This document shows, in pieces, positions 9,919 through 18,013 of a stretch of DNA of 64,000 nt. The DNA lies in assembly GCF_039839785.1 (NCBI RefSeq), contig NZ_JBDOQT010000001.1:3100001-3164000 (forward strand), in the 5' to 3' direction. Numbering within the stretch: the stretch's first letter is position 1; every line of letters starts with the position of its first letter. The notes under the pieces were generated by a model that was given only the letters and a program-made list of their open reading frames with translations, ran no database searches and had not been told where the DNA came from. This stretch comes from Pelagibius sp. CAU 1746 (GTDB lineage: Bacteria > Pseudomonadota > Alphaproteobacteria > Kiloniellales > Kiloniellaceae). Made by a program: the position numbers and the translations under genes.

Positions 9919-10464
9919 GTGCTCGCCGAACCGGCCAGGGACGATTTCTTTTTCAGCCGCGTTTCCCGCGACTTCTATGCCTATTGGCAGAGTCTCGCGG
10001 CGCACGGCGGGGGCGTACCCCGGCGCAGCAATTTCGATCCTGCCGCGGTTCCCACCCTGCTGCCGCATATCTTCATCGTCGAGAAGATCAGGGATACCGG
10101 GCGCTTCTTCTTTCGCCTCTCGGGCACCGGCATCCGCGAGGTCATGGGTTTCGAAAACACCAACCATTTCCTCGATGAACTGCTGCACGGCGAAGACCTG
10201 CAGACCGTCAGCGGCATATTCGACCAAGTCCTGACCCAAGGGGTCTGCGTGCGCTCCATCGAAGGTCTGAACTATAGCGACCGCAGCTACCTGCGGGTGG
10301 AGATCGTCCGCCTGCCGCTCCGCACCGATGAAGGGGATCGCCGCCTGGTGATCGGTTGCCTGTCGCGTATCGAGAACGACCGGAGCAGCCTCGGCGTGAA
10401 CGCGGTGAAGGACAAGCAGGTCCTGCGTATCGACAACGACGTGCTGCCGCGGATGGCCTTTTGA
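9919..10464 (+). CDS. PAS domain-containing protein (PAS_5 type)
   Basis: A 181-residue single-domain protein. The pattern DFYAYWQSL...LPHIFIVE...RFFFRLSGTGIREVMGFENTNHFLDEL, ending with a turn GDRRLVIGCLSRIE, matches the alphaproteobacterial PAS_5 family. There is no output domain, so it probably acts as a small sensor or adaptor. The GTG at 9919 is preceded by GGGGGAAAACTGA. It is transcribed divergently from mazG. Confidence 0.7.
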   Translation: MLAEPARDDFFFSRVSRDFYAYWQSLAAHGGGVPRRSNFDPAAVPTLLPHIFIVEKIRDTGRFFFRLSGTGIREVMGFENTNHFLDELLHGEDLQTVSGIFDQVLTQGVCVRSIEGLNYSDRSYLRVEIVRLPLRTDEGDRRLVIGCLSRIENDRSSLGVNAVKDKQVLRIDNDVLPRMAF

Positions 10465-10479
10465 GACGGGGCAGGGCGA

Positions 10480-10505
10480 AGCGGCGGCCCCAAGGGACCG
10501 CCGCT
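10480..10505. terminator. Bidirectional terminator
   Basis: Eight-bp stem AGCGGCGG / CCGCCGCT with a ten-base loop, placed between the converging PAS and CARDB-like genes. A short T-run (GCTTTG) follows on the plus strand. Confidence 0.5.
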
Positions 10506-10530
10506 GCTTTGCCGGTCGCTTATCGTTGCC

Positions 10531-11196
10531 TCAGCCGGCCGGACTGACGCAATAGCTGTCATAGGTGTTGGCCTCGCTCCATTCCTCGACTTCATCGTGA
10601 TCGTCGAGATGGATCGAGAACTGGCAGAGCGCCGAGAAATTGCCGTTGTAGCAGTTCATCGGAAGATTCTGCGTCACCAGAACCTGACCGTTGGCCGGCA
10701 CGTTGGCGATGATCTGCGCGGGGGCCGCGCCGGCGGTCGGGAAGCTGGGCGTCCACTGGAAGCTGCCGCTGTCGCTGCCGCCGGCATTGCGGACCCAGAA
10801 CTTGATCTGGTTCGGCGTGCCCCCGGTCGGCTTCTTGACGCAATAGCTGTGCTCGGGAAAACCTTCGGGCAGGCCGACGGAGTTGTTGTAGTAGGGGATG
10901 ACCACCAGGTTCGCCAACTGGCCCGGAGTATCGGGGCCGCCCTTGGCGGGACCGCTGGCGATCGTCTTGGCGGGCTCGGCGCCGCGCCGGCGCTCCAGGC
11001 TGTGCTCGCGGGTCGGGCGCGACGGCTTCACGGGCTTCAGCAGCAGGGGCTCGGCCTGGGTTTGCCTCACCTGGGCGGGCAGGCGGTGCGAATGATCGTT
11101 GCGTTCCTGGGCGACACAGCCGAGGCCGATGGCGCTGCTGATGGTGGTTGCGGCAAAAGCCGCGAGGGCGATCGTCGTGACAGGGCTCTTGCGCAT
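10531..11196 (-). CDS. Secreted CARDB-like protein
   Basis: A 221-residue exported protein. The start at 11196 is supported by AGAAGGATC nearby and by a signal peptide immediately after (MRKSPVTTIALAAFAATTISSA). A basic, proline-rich linker (residues 30-75) precedes a beta-rich domain with the CARDB/APHP layout (VVIPYYNNS..., FWVRNAGGSDSGSF, then a terminal DDHDEVEEWSEANTYDSYC). The last segment matches the 'D..n.v.E.nE.NN' signature of these adhesion-type modules. Probably periplasmic or surface located; partner unknown. A second gene of the same kind lies at 12108. Confidence 0.65.
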   Translation of the reverse strand: MRKSPVTTIALAAFAATTISSAIGLGCVAQERNDHSHRLPAQVRQTQAEPLLLKPVKPSRPTREHSLERRRGAEPAKTIASGPAKGGPDTPGQLANLVVIPYYNNSVGLPEGFPEHSYCVKKPTGGTPNQIKFWVRNAGGSDSGSFQWTPSFPTAGAAPAQIIANVPANGQVLVTQNLPMNCYNGNFSALCQFSIHLDDHDEVEEWSEANTYDSYCVSPAG

Positions 11197-11303
11197 GGGT
11201 TTGATCCTTCTGGCCAACTCCGATAAATCTCGGAGGGTGTTGCGTTACCCCGTCAGTCGCGCCACATGGTTACCCGGTTCATCGCATTTGATTGATTAGG
11301 CAC

Positions 11304-12020
11304 ATGTCCCTAGTTTCGTCTTCACCGGTGCTGTCCGGCACCGGACCCTACGCCATCGTCTTCGATCTGGACGGCACGCTGGTTGACAGCATCCCGGACA
11401 TCCACGCCGCCGTGTCGGTCTTCCTGACCGAGCGCGGCCACGCACCGCTGGACCTGGCGACGATCACCGGCTTCGTGGGCAACGGCGTGCCGGTGCTGCT
11501 GGAGCGCGTGCTGCGCGCCGTGGGCGAGGCGTCCGACGCCGAAACCCTGCACACCGCCCTGCCGCGCTTCATCGAGATCTATGGAGCCGCACCGGCGGAC
11601 CGGTCGAAGCTCTATCCGGGGGTTGCCGGGGCGCTGGAGACCTTGGCCACCGCCGGGCACCGCCTGGGGATCTGCACCAACAAGCCCGAGGCTCCGGCCC
11701 GCAAGATGGTGGAAATCCTGGGCATCGCCGGCTTCATCGCGACCCTGACCGGCGGCGATACACTGGCCACGCGCAAGCCCGACCCGGCGCCGCTGCGCCA
11801 CACCGCCGGCCGGTTGCAGGCCGCCCCCGGCGCGATCATCTACGTCGGCGACAGCGAGGTCGACGCCGCCACCGCCGCTGCGGCCGGCGTGCCCTTCGTG
11901 CTCTACACCGAGGGTTACCGAAAGTCTCCGGTGACACAGATCGCCCACCACGCCGCGTTCAGCGACTTTGCCGAGCTGCCGGGGCTGGTGGCGGCGCTTT
12001 CCCGCAACCTGGCGTCCTGA
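11304..12020 (+). CDS. gph: Phosphoglycolate phosphatase (HAD family)
   Basis: Dephosphorylates 2-phosphoglycolate arising from DNA repair or oxygenase activity. About 238 residues. HAD motifs are visible: FDLDGTLVDS (nucleophile Asp), ICTNKPE (motif II Thr), K in ATRKPDP and YVGDSEVD (acidic motif). The cap insertion lies between residues 30 and 90. The ATG at 11304 is preferred to the TTG at 11292. The gene stands between two CARDB-like genes and ends at a strong bidirectional hairpin. Confidence 0.85.
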   Translation: MSLVSSSPVLSGTGPYAIVFDLDGTLVDSIPDIHAAVSVFLTERGHAPLDLATITGFVGNGVPVLLERVLRAVGEASDAETLHTALPRFIEIYGAAPADRSKLYPGVAGALETLATAGHRLGICTNKPEAPARKMVEILGIAGFIATLTGGDTLATRKPDPAPLRHTAGRLQAAPGAIIYVGDSEVDAATAAAAGVPFVLYTEGYRKSPVTQIAHHAAFSDFAELPGLVAALSRNLAS

Positions 12021-12040
12021 TCCCGGTTCGAGACAAGAAA

Positions 12041-12070
12041 CCGCCGGCGGCCATTCGAGGCCGCCGGCGG
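12041..12070. terminator. Bidirectional terminator hairpin
   Basis: Perfect 12-bp GC stem (CCGCCGGCGGCC / GGCCGCCGGCGG) with loop ATTCGA between the converging gph and CARDB-like genes. It would serve both strands. Confidence 0.7.
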
Positions 12071-12107
12071 AGGCTTGGATCAAGCGGGCAGGGAGGAGAA
12101 CTGCCGC

Positions 12108-12755
12108 TTACCCGCGCGGCTGCAGGCGCAGCTTGCGCGGTTTCGGATCCGGATCGGGCTGAACCGGCTTGACCTTGAGGTTGCCGCCGACCGGCTTGCC
12201 GGCGATGAAGCCGTCGCCGTCGCAATCCAGCTTCACGTTGATGCGCGAGCCGAAGGTGTTGCTCTCGTTGCTCTCGGCCACCTGCTTGTTCACGTCCATG
12301 ACCAGGCGCACGGTGTTCGTGCCTTCCGCCAGGTCCATCTGCCAAGTCTCGAAGGGCCGCCACTGGCCTGCCGCCAGGTATCCGGCGGCGAAGTTGTCGG
12401 TGTTCACCAGGGTGTTGCCACGATAGACCTTGGCCACCGAGGCGCCGGCGTCCGTCAGACCCTTGTTGCCCGGCTGATAGTCCATCTGCACGAAGCGGCA
12501 CATATCCTTCTTCGGACCGACCTGAGTCGCGATGACCGGGCCCATGTCGTCCAGCACCACGACGCCGCCATCGGTCCACTTCTTGTTGCCGATATAGCCG
12601 CCCGAGGTGGTGATGTCGGGCAGGCCCGGCGTGAGAGTGTCGGGGCCACGCTGCTGCACCTGGGCCGCAGCACCGCCGGCGAGGGCGGCGAGAGTGACGG
12701 AGAGGGCGCTGGCCGCGGCGAAACCGGCAATGCTGCGCTTGAGGGAGGTGTTCAT
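12108..12755 (-). CDS. Secreted CARDB-like protein
   Basis: A 215-residue exported protein with a Sec signal (MNTSLKRSIAGFAAASALSV, cleavage near GGAAAQ) and a GGAGAA ribosome-binding site. The mature part is beta-rich with the CARDB/APHP pattern: NTVRLVMDVNKQVAESNESN is the typical 'ld..n.v.EsnE.NN' turn. A basic Pro/Lys tail ends the protein. It resembles the protein at 10531 in plan but not closely in sequence. Likely periplasmic or surface; function unknown. Confidence 0.65.
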   Translation of the reverse strand: MNTSLKRSIAGFAAASALSVTLAALAGGAAAQVQQRGPDTLTPGLPDITTSGGYIGNKKWTDGGVVVLDDMGPVIATQVGPKKDMCRFVQMDYQPGNKGLTDAGASVAKVYRGNTLVNTDNFAAGYLAAGQWRPFETWQMDLAEGTNTVRLVMDVNKQVAESNESNTFGSRINVKLDCDGDGFIAGKPVGGNLKVKPVQPDPDPKPRKLRLQPRG

Positions 12756-12896
12756 AAATTTTCTCCAATGAATCAAATATTTGGTGCGGCTAAATGTCGT
12801 TCTTCACCCGGTAGTCGCAGGCGCCGTGAAAAAGGTTCACGAGAGAAAACGCGAAAAAAGCGGGACGCGTCCGGATCTAGGGCGCGGGGCGCCGGC

Positions 12897-12924
12897 GGGC
12901 TATACTGCGGGCTATACTGCGGGC
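12897..12924 (+). promoter_or_regulatory. Tandem duplicated -10-like box
   Basis: The 12-bp unit GGGCTATACTGC is present twice back to back (12897-12908, 12909-12920), followed by another GGGC. Each unit contains TATACT, one base from the -10 consensus, 41-68 bases before the gene at 12965. It may provide two overlapping start sites. Confidence 0.35.
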
Positions 12925-12964
12925 TTGGGGGCGGCCGTGGATTGGCGGTTCAGGGAGGCAGGAC

Positions 12965-13483
12965 ATGAACGCGGGTATCTGCGCCGGACGGCTCCGGCTT
13001 TTCAGCCGGGCCTGCCCGGCGGCGCTGGCCATGGCCGCTTGCGCCTGGCTGGCGGGCCCGTCGTCGGCGCTAAGCGCCGAGGTAACGGAGGCGGAGTTCC
13101 TGGTGTCGGTTTCCGACGGCGAGGGCAATCTGCGCAGCGTCCAGGCCGATATCGTCCCCTATCTGCCCGACCGTGCCTGCTTCGGCTGGCGGTTGCGCCT
13201 GGCCGGCGCGCCGGCGCTGGTCCGGTACCGCGAGGTTCTCAAGCTGCCGTCCGCACCTGACTTCTGGACCGGTGAGAACGACAGCTACAGCCCGCATCGC
13301 TACTCTGCCGACCGCACCACCGCAACCACCGAGGAGTTCGCGGCGCCGGACAAGGACGGCTGGATATCGAGCCGCTGGTGCATAGCGGAAGGAGATCCCG
13401 TCGGGCCGCACTCCATCGACGTCTACGTCGGCGACAGCCACGCCCGGCACTTCGCGTTTGAAGTAAAAAAGCTCTCCGATTAA
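12965..13483 (+). CDS. Secreted hypothetical protein
   Basis: A 172-residue protein with a long signal region (hydrophobic residues about 17-33, cleavage near SALSAE). The mature domain is beta-rich, with two cysteines (DRACFGWRL and SRWCIAEG) and a tail reading GPHSIDVYVGDSHARHFAFEV, like an immunoglobulin-type fold. No family is confidently recognised. GGCAGGAC precedes the ATG. Convergent with the next gene, 21 bases apart. Confidence 0.65.
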   Translation: MNAGICAGRLRLFSRACPAALAMAACAWLAGPSSALSAEVTEAEFLVSVSDGEGNLRSVQADIVPYLPDRACFGWRLRLAGAPALVRYREVLKLPSAPDFWTGENDSYSPHRYSADRTTATTEEFAAPDKDGWISSRWCIAEGDPVGPHSIDVYVGDSHARHFAFEVKKLSD

Positions 13484-13504
13484 ATTGAATTCAAACGCTT
13501 TTTA

Positions 13505-14137
13505 TCAGTAGCGTTCGATACCGTCGAACGAGCAGTCGCCGCGCGTTTGCTTGTTCTCCATGACGCAGTGCTTGGTCAAATCGATGTAGAGCGAACCCTG
13601 ACAGGAATGGAACTGGACCCGCGCCTGGAAGTCGGCATCGGATCCCGTCTTCTTCGGGTCGAGCATGGTGACGGCGCGAATATCGTCGTCGTCCAATCCG
13701 AGGATCGCGAAGTGGCTCTTCAAGGAGTTGCCGCAAGCGTGGAACTGCCAGTCGCTCAAGTCCTGACCGTGGCAGCCTTCACCCTTGCAGTCGTAGGTAT
13801 CCTCGATATAGGCGCGGATCCGCTCTGCATCGGCCGCCATCTCGCCGGCTTCCCGGTTGATGCCTCCGCAGACCGGACCGGCGAAGCCGTCTCCCGTAAC
13901 CGTGTTAAGGCCCGCCCCGCCGTAAGGCGTCATGCGGGCGAGGGCGTGCAGCTTGTCGGCCGCATTGAAGTTGCCGCAAGTCCTCGCGGCCCGCGCCATG
14001 TAGCCCAGGTACCACTCGAACTTCTGCATTCGACTCCAACTCGGGTTCGGACCGGGCGCGGAAAGGCGTCCAGCCTCCGCCAAACCCGACAAGACCAGCA
14101 CCGAAAACAATGAAATAACTAAGAAAAACCCCCGCAT
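13505..14137 (-). CDS. Secreted cysteine-rich hypothetical protein
   Basis: A 210-residue protein starting at 14137 with a clean signal peptide (MRGFFLVISLFSVLVLSGLAEA). The mature protein holds eight cysteines (ARTCGNF, PVCGGIN, YDCKGEGCHG, HACGNS, HSCQGS, KHCVME, GDCSFDG), suggesting several disulfides in the periplasm. The spacing does not match a cytochrome CxxCH site. No family recognised. Confidence 0.65.
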   Translation of the reverse strand: MRGFFLVISLFSVLVLSGLAEAGRLSAPGPNPSWSRMQKFEWYLGYMARAARTCGNFNAADKLHALARMTPYGGAGLNTVTGDGFAGPVCGGINREAGEMAADAERIRAYIEDTYDCKGEGCHGQDLSDWQFHACGNSLKSHFAILGLDDDDIRAVTMLDPKKTGSDADFQARVQFHSCQGSLYIDLTKHCVMENKQTRGDCSFDGIERY

Positions 14138-14375
14138 CGACGATCCCGTTTTATCAACTCTTGGATATTGATTGCGCCAAAAGATATCGTAATGAGTGCA
14201 CTCGGCGCAATGCGGCACCCCAATTTCCGGCCGGCCGGATAAGACCCGATGTTGTCCGAAATGCGCTCTTAGCGATACAGCTTCATATAACTTACGACCC
14301 TTGATAGCTTCGACGCCTAGGGTTCGCCGGCGCGCATCTGCCGTCGATGGCGGAAAAGAGGAACGGGGGAAAGCG

Positions 14376-15017
14376 ATGACCGATATCTTCGAGGAAGGTT
14401 GGGGGAAGGACCTCGGGCGGAGTCAACTGGCGCAACTGCTGCTGCTGAATGAAGCCGCGCTCGACCGCAAGATCGCGCGCGATCTCGCGGAGCTTCCGGA
14501 AGACCAACAAGGGCGCATTCTGCACGACAGCGGCCCGGAAGAGCCCGGAACGGAGGCGCAGCGGCGCGGCGCGCTGGAGCGATGGCGGGACTTCAAACGG
14601 GGGGTGCTAAGCCTGCCCGGATCCTTCGCCGCACGCCTGGTGCGCCGCTATGCGCCCGGGGGCGGAGAAGATTTCTGCCGGCGCATCGATTACTGCCGGC
14701 GCAAGGCCTGGATCGGCGAGCGCCTCGATGCGCTGAGCCACATCGAAGGCGAGAAGGCCTGGGCTGCCGACCAAGCGCTCGACTACCTGCGTGAACACCT
14801 GCCTGACCTCATGGACTTCGCAAGCGAGACTTTCGATCTCCTGTCGGAGATATGCGGCGACTACCTCGTGCCGGGATCCTTCCTGGTGAAGGTCATCAAG
14901 TACGGGCTCGACGAAACCTGCCCATGCTGCCTGCCGTGCAGCGGATCGGGACGCAGCGGGAGCGCGGACTGCAGCAGCTGCCGCGGAACGGGGCTCAGGA
15001 CACCATTTCCGCAGTGA
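14376..15017 (+). CDS. Hypothetical protein with C-terminal DnaJ-type zinc-finger motif
   Basis: A 213-residue soluble protein. The ATG at 14376 follows GGAACGGGGGAAAGCG. The body is helical and charged. The C-terminus has CPCC, CSGSG, CSSCRGTG, close to the CxxCxGxG repeats of the DnaJ central domain, so it probably binds one zinc. No J-domain is present. It is the last gene before the recombinase block, so it is either the final chromosomal gene or the outermost island gene. Confidence 0.6.
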   Translation: MTDIFEEGWGKDLGRSQLAQLLLLNEAALDRKIARDLAELPEDQQGRILHDSGPEEPGTEAQRRGALERWRDFKRGVLSLPGSFAARLVRRYAPGGGEDFCRRIDYCRRKAWIGERLDALSHIEGEKAWAADQALDYLREHLPDLMDFASETFDLLSEICGDYLVPGSFLVKVIKYGLDETCPCCLPCSGSGRSGSADCSSCRGTGLRTPFPQ

Positions 15018-15257
15018 GGGACGGCCCACGGCGCCCGCGGCGAGAGCCGGACAGGGCTCCTCGGCGACAGCCGGACAGGGCAGCGTCCGCGCCCCAGCTT
15101 GGAATTCTATTTTGCGCATAATTTATATTATGGGAAGGGACGCTACTTTCTGGACTGTTGCACAATGGCGATCTGAAGCAGACTCCAGAGTGCAACGGAT
15201 ATTCTAGAATAAGCTACTTTAATCGGTTGAATTCCGCGCAAGGCAGCTCTACCTTGC
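15018..15257. other. Left junction region of the accessory island
   Basis: No gene is seen in these 240 bases. They contain a 19-bp near-direct repeat (15039-15057 and 15063-15081, one mismatch), a sharp fall to AT-rich sequence after 15110, a perfect 12-bp palindrome TATTCTAGAATA (15200-15211) and an inverted repeat CGCAAGG/CCTTGCG (15237-15258) that reaches the first recombinase start. The palindromes are candidates for recombinase binding or autoregulation. Confidence 0.5.
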
Positions 15258-16481
15258 GTGCCCATGCCGAAGCTCCGACTGCGCCACCCAAATATTCCCC
15301 CGACGCTCTCCGGCTGGTTGCTTGTCGACGAGCGCCAGCTGCCGCGCTTCTGGGCGACCGTCTGGGCGGATGTGCTGCTTGCGGGTGTTGAGGACGGCAC
15401 GCGCGCCGGTCATCTCGGCGCTGTCGAGGCGCTGTACCAGGCAGTGGCTGAACAGGCCGGCAGCGACCAGCTGGACGCGATGATCAGCGCGCTGGAGTTC
15501 GACAGCCTGGAGGCCGCCCTCGGAGGTTTCTTGGCAAAACTCCGGAACCAAAGCGCGGTCCAGGGCGTGGACCGGGACGCCACCTGGAAATCGGCTCTCA
15601 GGTTCGTCGACGACGTCGTCGCGCATCTCGGGCAGGCATCCTCGGACCGAATGGCGGAGATCTCAGCAAACCTCCTGCGCCTGGAGCGCCTCTACGGCCA
15701 GATCGCACCGACGCCGCCAAGGCCGCCGGCTCCGATCCGGGCCCTCCCAGCCATGGTCGTGGAGGAGCTGTACGAGCTCTTTAATCCGAAATCGGCCCGC
15801 AATCCCTTCCGCACGGATGCGCTAAGGTACCGCAACTACCTCATCTTCCTCATGCTTCTGCACCTTGGCCTGCGTCGCGGCGAGGTTCTTATCCTGCCCG
15901 CCGACGCGGTCAAGGACGACTACGACCCGGCAACCGGTGCAACTCGATACTGGATCAATATCGACGAGACGCCCTATGAGGATGAGGACCCTCGACACAG
16001 CGCGCCCGGCTTGAAAACCGCTTCTTCCCGGCGGCAGCTTCCGCTTTCGCGAGAGATCGTGAATCTGGTGGATATCTACGTCCGGAACTACCGTCGAAAT
16101 CCCTACCACTCGTTCCTTCTCAACTCGCAGAAGCGGAAGCCGCTGGCGCCGCAGAGCCTGGCCAAGGTGTTCTCGGTCATCACCGCGAACCTCTCGGAGC
16201 GCGCGCTCAAGGTTCTCTCCGACCGCGGGAAGTCCAGCGTAAGCCCGCATGACCTCCGTCACACGGCGGCCGTCGTCCGTCTTGCGAAATACGTCTCCGG
16301 CGGCGTGGATCTGGATACGGCGATCGAGAAACTGCGAGTTTTCTTCGGCTGGTCACCCACGTCGCAGATGCCCCGGCACTATGCGCGCGCCTACTTCGAA
16401 ACCTCCCTGGCGGATGTCTGGAATGAAAGCTTCGACAGTTACGTAGATGCGCTCCGCGGCCTCACCGGAGAAAAGGGATGA
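15258..16481 (+). CDS. Tyrosine recombinase 1 of the trio (GinA-like)
   Basis: Site-specific recombinase of 407 residues, first of three consecutive overlapping integrase genes. The N-terminal SAM-like DNA-binding half is followed by the catalytic domain: Arg in HLGLRRGEVL, HDLRHTAAV (His-x-x-Arg), and the nucleophile Tyr in PRHYARAYFE. The start is GTG 15258 or ATG 15264. The stop overlaps the next gene (ATGA). Three recombinases in tandem are the hallmark of recombinase-in-trio elements and GInt islands (ginABCD). It probably acts with its two partners to excise and insert the island. Confidence 0.85.
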   Translation: MPMPKLRLRHPNIPPTLSGWLLVDERQLPRFWATVWADVLLAGVEDGTRAGHLGAVEALYQAVAEQAGSDQLDAMISALEFDSLEAALGGFLAKLRNQSAVQGVDRDATWKSALRFVDDVVAHLGQASSDRMAEISANLLRLERLYGQIAPTPPRPPAPIRALPAMVVEELYELFNPKSARNPFRTDALRYRNYLIFLMLLHLGLRRGEVLILPADAVKDDYDPATGATRYWINIDETPYEDEDPRHSAPGLKTASSRRQLPLSREIVNLVDIYVRNYRRNPYHSFLLNSQKRKPLAPQSLAKVFSVITANLSERALKVLSDRGKSSVSPHDLRHTAAVVRLAKYVSGGVDLDTAIEKLRVFFGWSPTSQMPRHYARAYFETSLADVWNESFDSYVDALRGLTGEKG

Positions 16482-18013
16482 CAGCCCTCCCCGGCAGCCT
16501 GCCAAAAATTCCATCGGACCACGTGCAAGCCGTCATCAACCAACTGCCGGCGCTTCCATCTGCACTCCGCTACTACGACGACTTCCTCGATACGTTCCAC
16601 TCGATCAGGGACCTCACGACCCAGGATGAGTGGAAAGTAGAGCACGACGGCAGAACAACATCGATGGCGTTTGACGCGTTTGGAACATCTCACCGAGAGT
16701 TGATGAAGCATGTCTTTGCCGATCTCCTCGTGCGGACCGATCCGTCCAGCGTGCTTTACTACTTCAGCGCTTTGCGCCGCGTTGCCGAGCGCTTCGGCAA
16801 GGAGATCCTGGACTGCCTGGTAGTGTTGGCTCCGCACGAAGTCCGGGAGACATGGGTGACCCAAATCATGCCAGTGGTGAGCGTGAGCGAAGCAAACTCT
16901 CTACGGACTGCACTTCGTTCGCTGTGTCGCCTCAATGTGGGACATTGGAGTCCGGCGCTCACCGCGTACGTCTCCCAGCTACCTTCGCCGAAAACGGACA
17001 TCTATAAGACCGTTCGGACGGGTGACTGTTTCGTGCCGGTCGACCAGCAGGCGCTCGTCATTGACTACTTCGACGAACTTGCTGCCATCGTCGCAGCTTC
17101 TCCGGAACGGGTCGATACTGAGGTACTGCGCGAAGCCTGCGTGCTGATTGTCAACAACCAGCACGCATTCCGACCCGGGCAGATTGCTCGAATCAAAACC
17201 GCAGATGTTCGGGTCTTTAACACAGGCGCCGTCCACTACAGGGCCCCCCTGGCGAAGCAGCGGGATCAATCGAAGCGCAGGTGGGTCTCCCGACGCGTGA
17301 AACGCGAGTGGTGTCCGATTGTCACCGAGTACAAAGACCGCCGCAGTTTGATGGATGACCCGATTGAATGTGTCCCGGCCGAATCCTTCTTTCGTCTCAC
17401 GCCGGCCGAAGTGTCCAGGCGGATCAGGGCCCTTCTCGAGCGCATAACTGGGGAAGCTTGGACAGCAACGGATCTCCGTCACTCAGCGGCACAGCGTCTT
17501 GCTGATGCAGGGACCTCGCATATCGCGCTCTCGGAATTCATGGGGCATTCGGATGCGAAAACCGCTACCGTGTACTTCGACACCTCTCCCACGCAGGCGC
17601 AGCGCATCAATCAGGCCCTGGGGCTTTCCCCAATTTACGCCACGGTCGCGGAGGTCGTCAGGACAAAGACGATCGATAAGGCCGCCCTACTACGGCTGCC
17701 GCCCGACAAGCAGATCGGCGGTATTCCACACGGAATTCCCATCGCGGGCATCGGCGGCTGCACCGAAGGCCAATCGCTGTGCATCAAGAATCCCGTTCTC
17801 AGTTGCTACACCTGCCGGAACTTCATGCCGGTGAACGATAAAGCAATTCATAGGGAAGTCACAGACGGCTTGCGACCCGTGGTGCTCGAATTCGCAAAGG
17901 CGTCCAGAGATAATGAAGAGTCTCCTGCCTACACCCAGTTGCGGCGCACGATTGAGGCTGCGGAGCAAGTGATTGTCGACATTGAAGCTCAGCGGGACGA
18001 TGAAAATGAATGA
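16478..18013 (+). CDS. Tyrosine recombinase 2 of the trio (GinB-like)
   Basis: Second recombinase, 511 residues. Catalytic residues are visible: Arg in AFRPGQIARI, TDLRHSAAQRL, MGHSDAKTATVYFD (His and nucleophile Tyr). A C-terminal cysteine cluster (GGCTEG...LCIKN...SCYTCRNF) suggests a small zinc-binding module, as seen in partner recombinases of multi-integrase elements. It starts four bases before the stop of the first recombinase, with GGAGAAAAGGG upstream, and overlaps the third gene by 14 bases. Confidence 0.85.
   Translation: MTALPGSLPKIPSDHVQAVINQLPALPSALRYYDDFLDTFHSIRDLTTQDEWKVEHDGRTTSMAFDAFGTSHRELMKHVFADLLVRTDPSSVLYYFSALRRVAERFGKEILDCLVVLAPHEVRETWVTQIMPVVSVSEANSLRTALRSLCRLNVGHWSPALTAYVSQLPSPKTDIYKTVRTGDCFVPVDQQALVIDYFDELAAIVAASPERVDTEVLREACVLIVNNQHAFRPGQIARIKTADVRVFNTGAVHYRAPLAKQRDQSKRRWVSRRVKREWCPIVTEYKDRRSLMDDPIECVPAESFFRLTPAEVSRRIRALLERITGEAWTATDLRHSAAQRLADAGTSHIALSEFMGHSDAKTATVYFDTSPTQAQRINQALGLSPIYATVAEVVRTKTIDKAALLRLPPDKQIGGIPHGIPIAGIGGCTEGQSLCIKNPVLSCYTCRNFMPVNDKAIHREVTDGLRPVVLEFAKASRDNEESPAYTQLRRTIEAAEQVIVDIEAQRDDENE

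Noticed and set aside
15039-15081. 19-bp near-direct repeat considered as an attachment site duplication
   Set aside because: Both copies lie on the same side of the recombinases only 24 bp apart and no copy was noticed at the right border; more likely a local tandem duplication.
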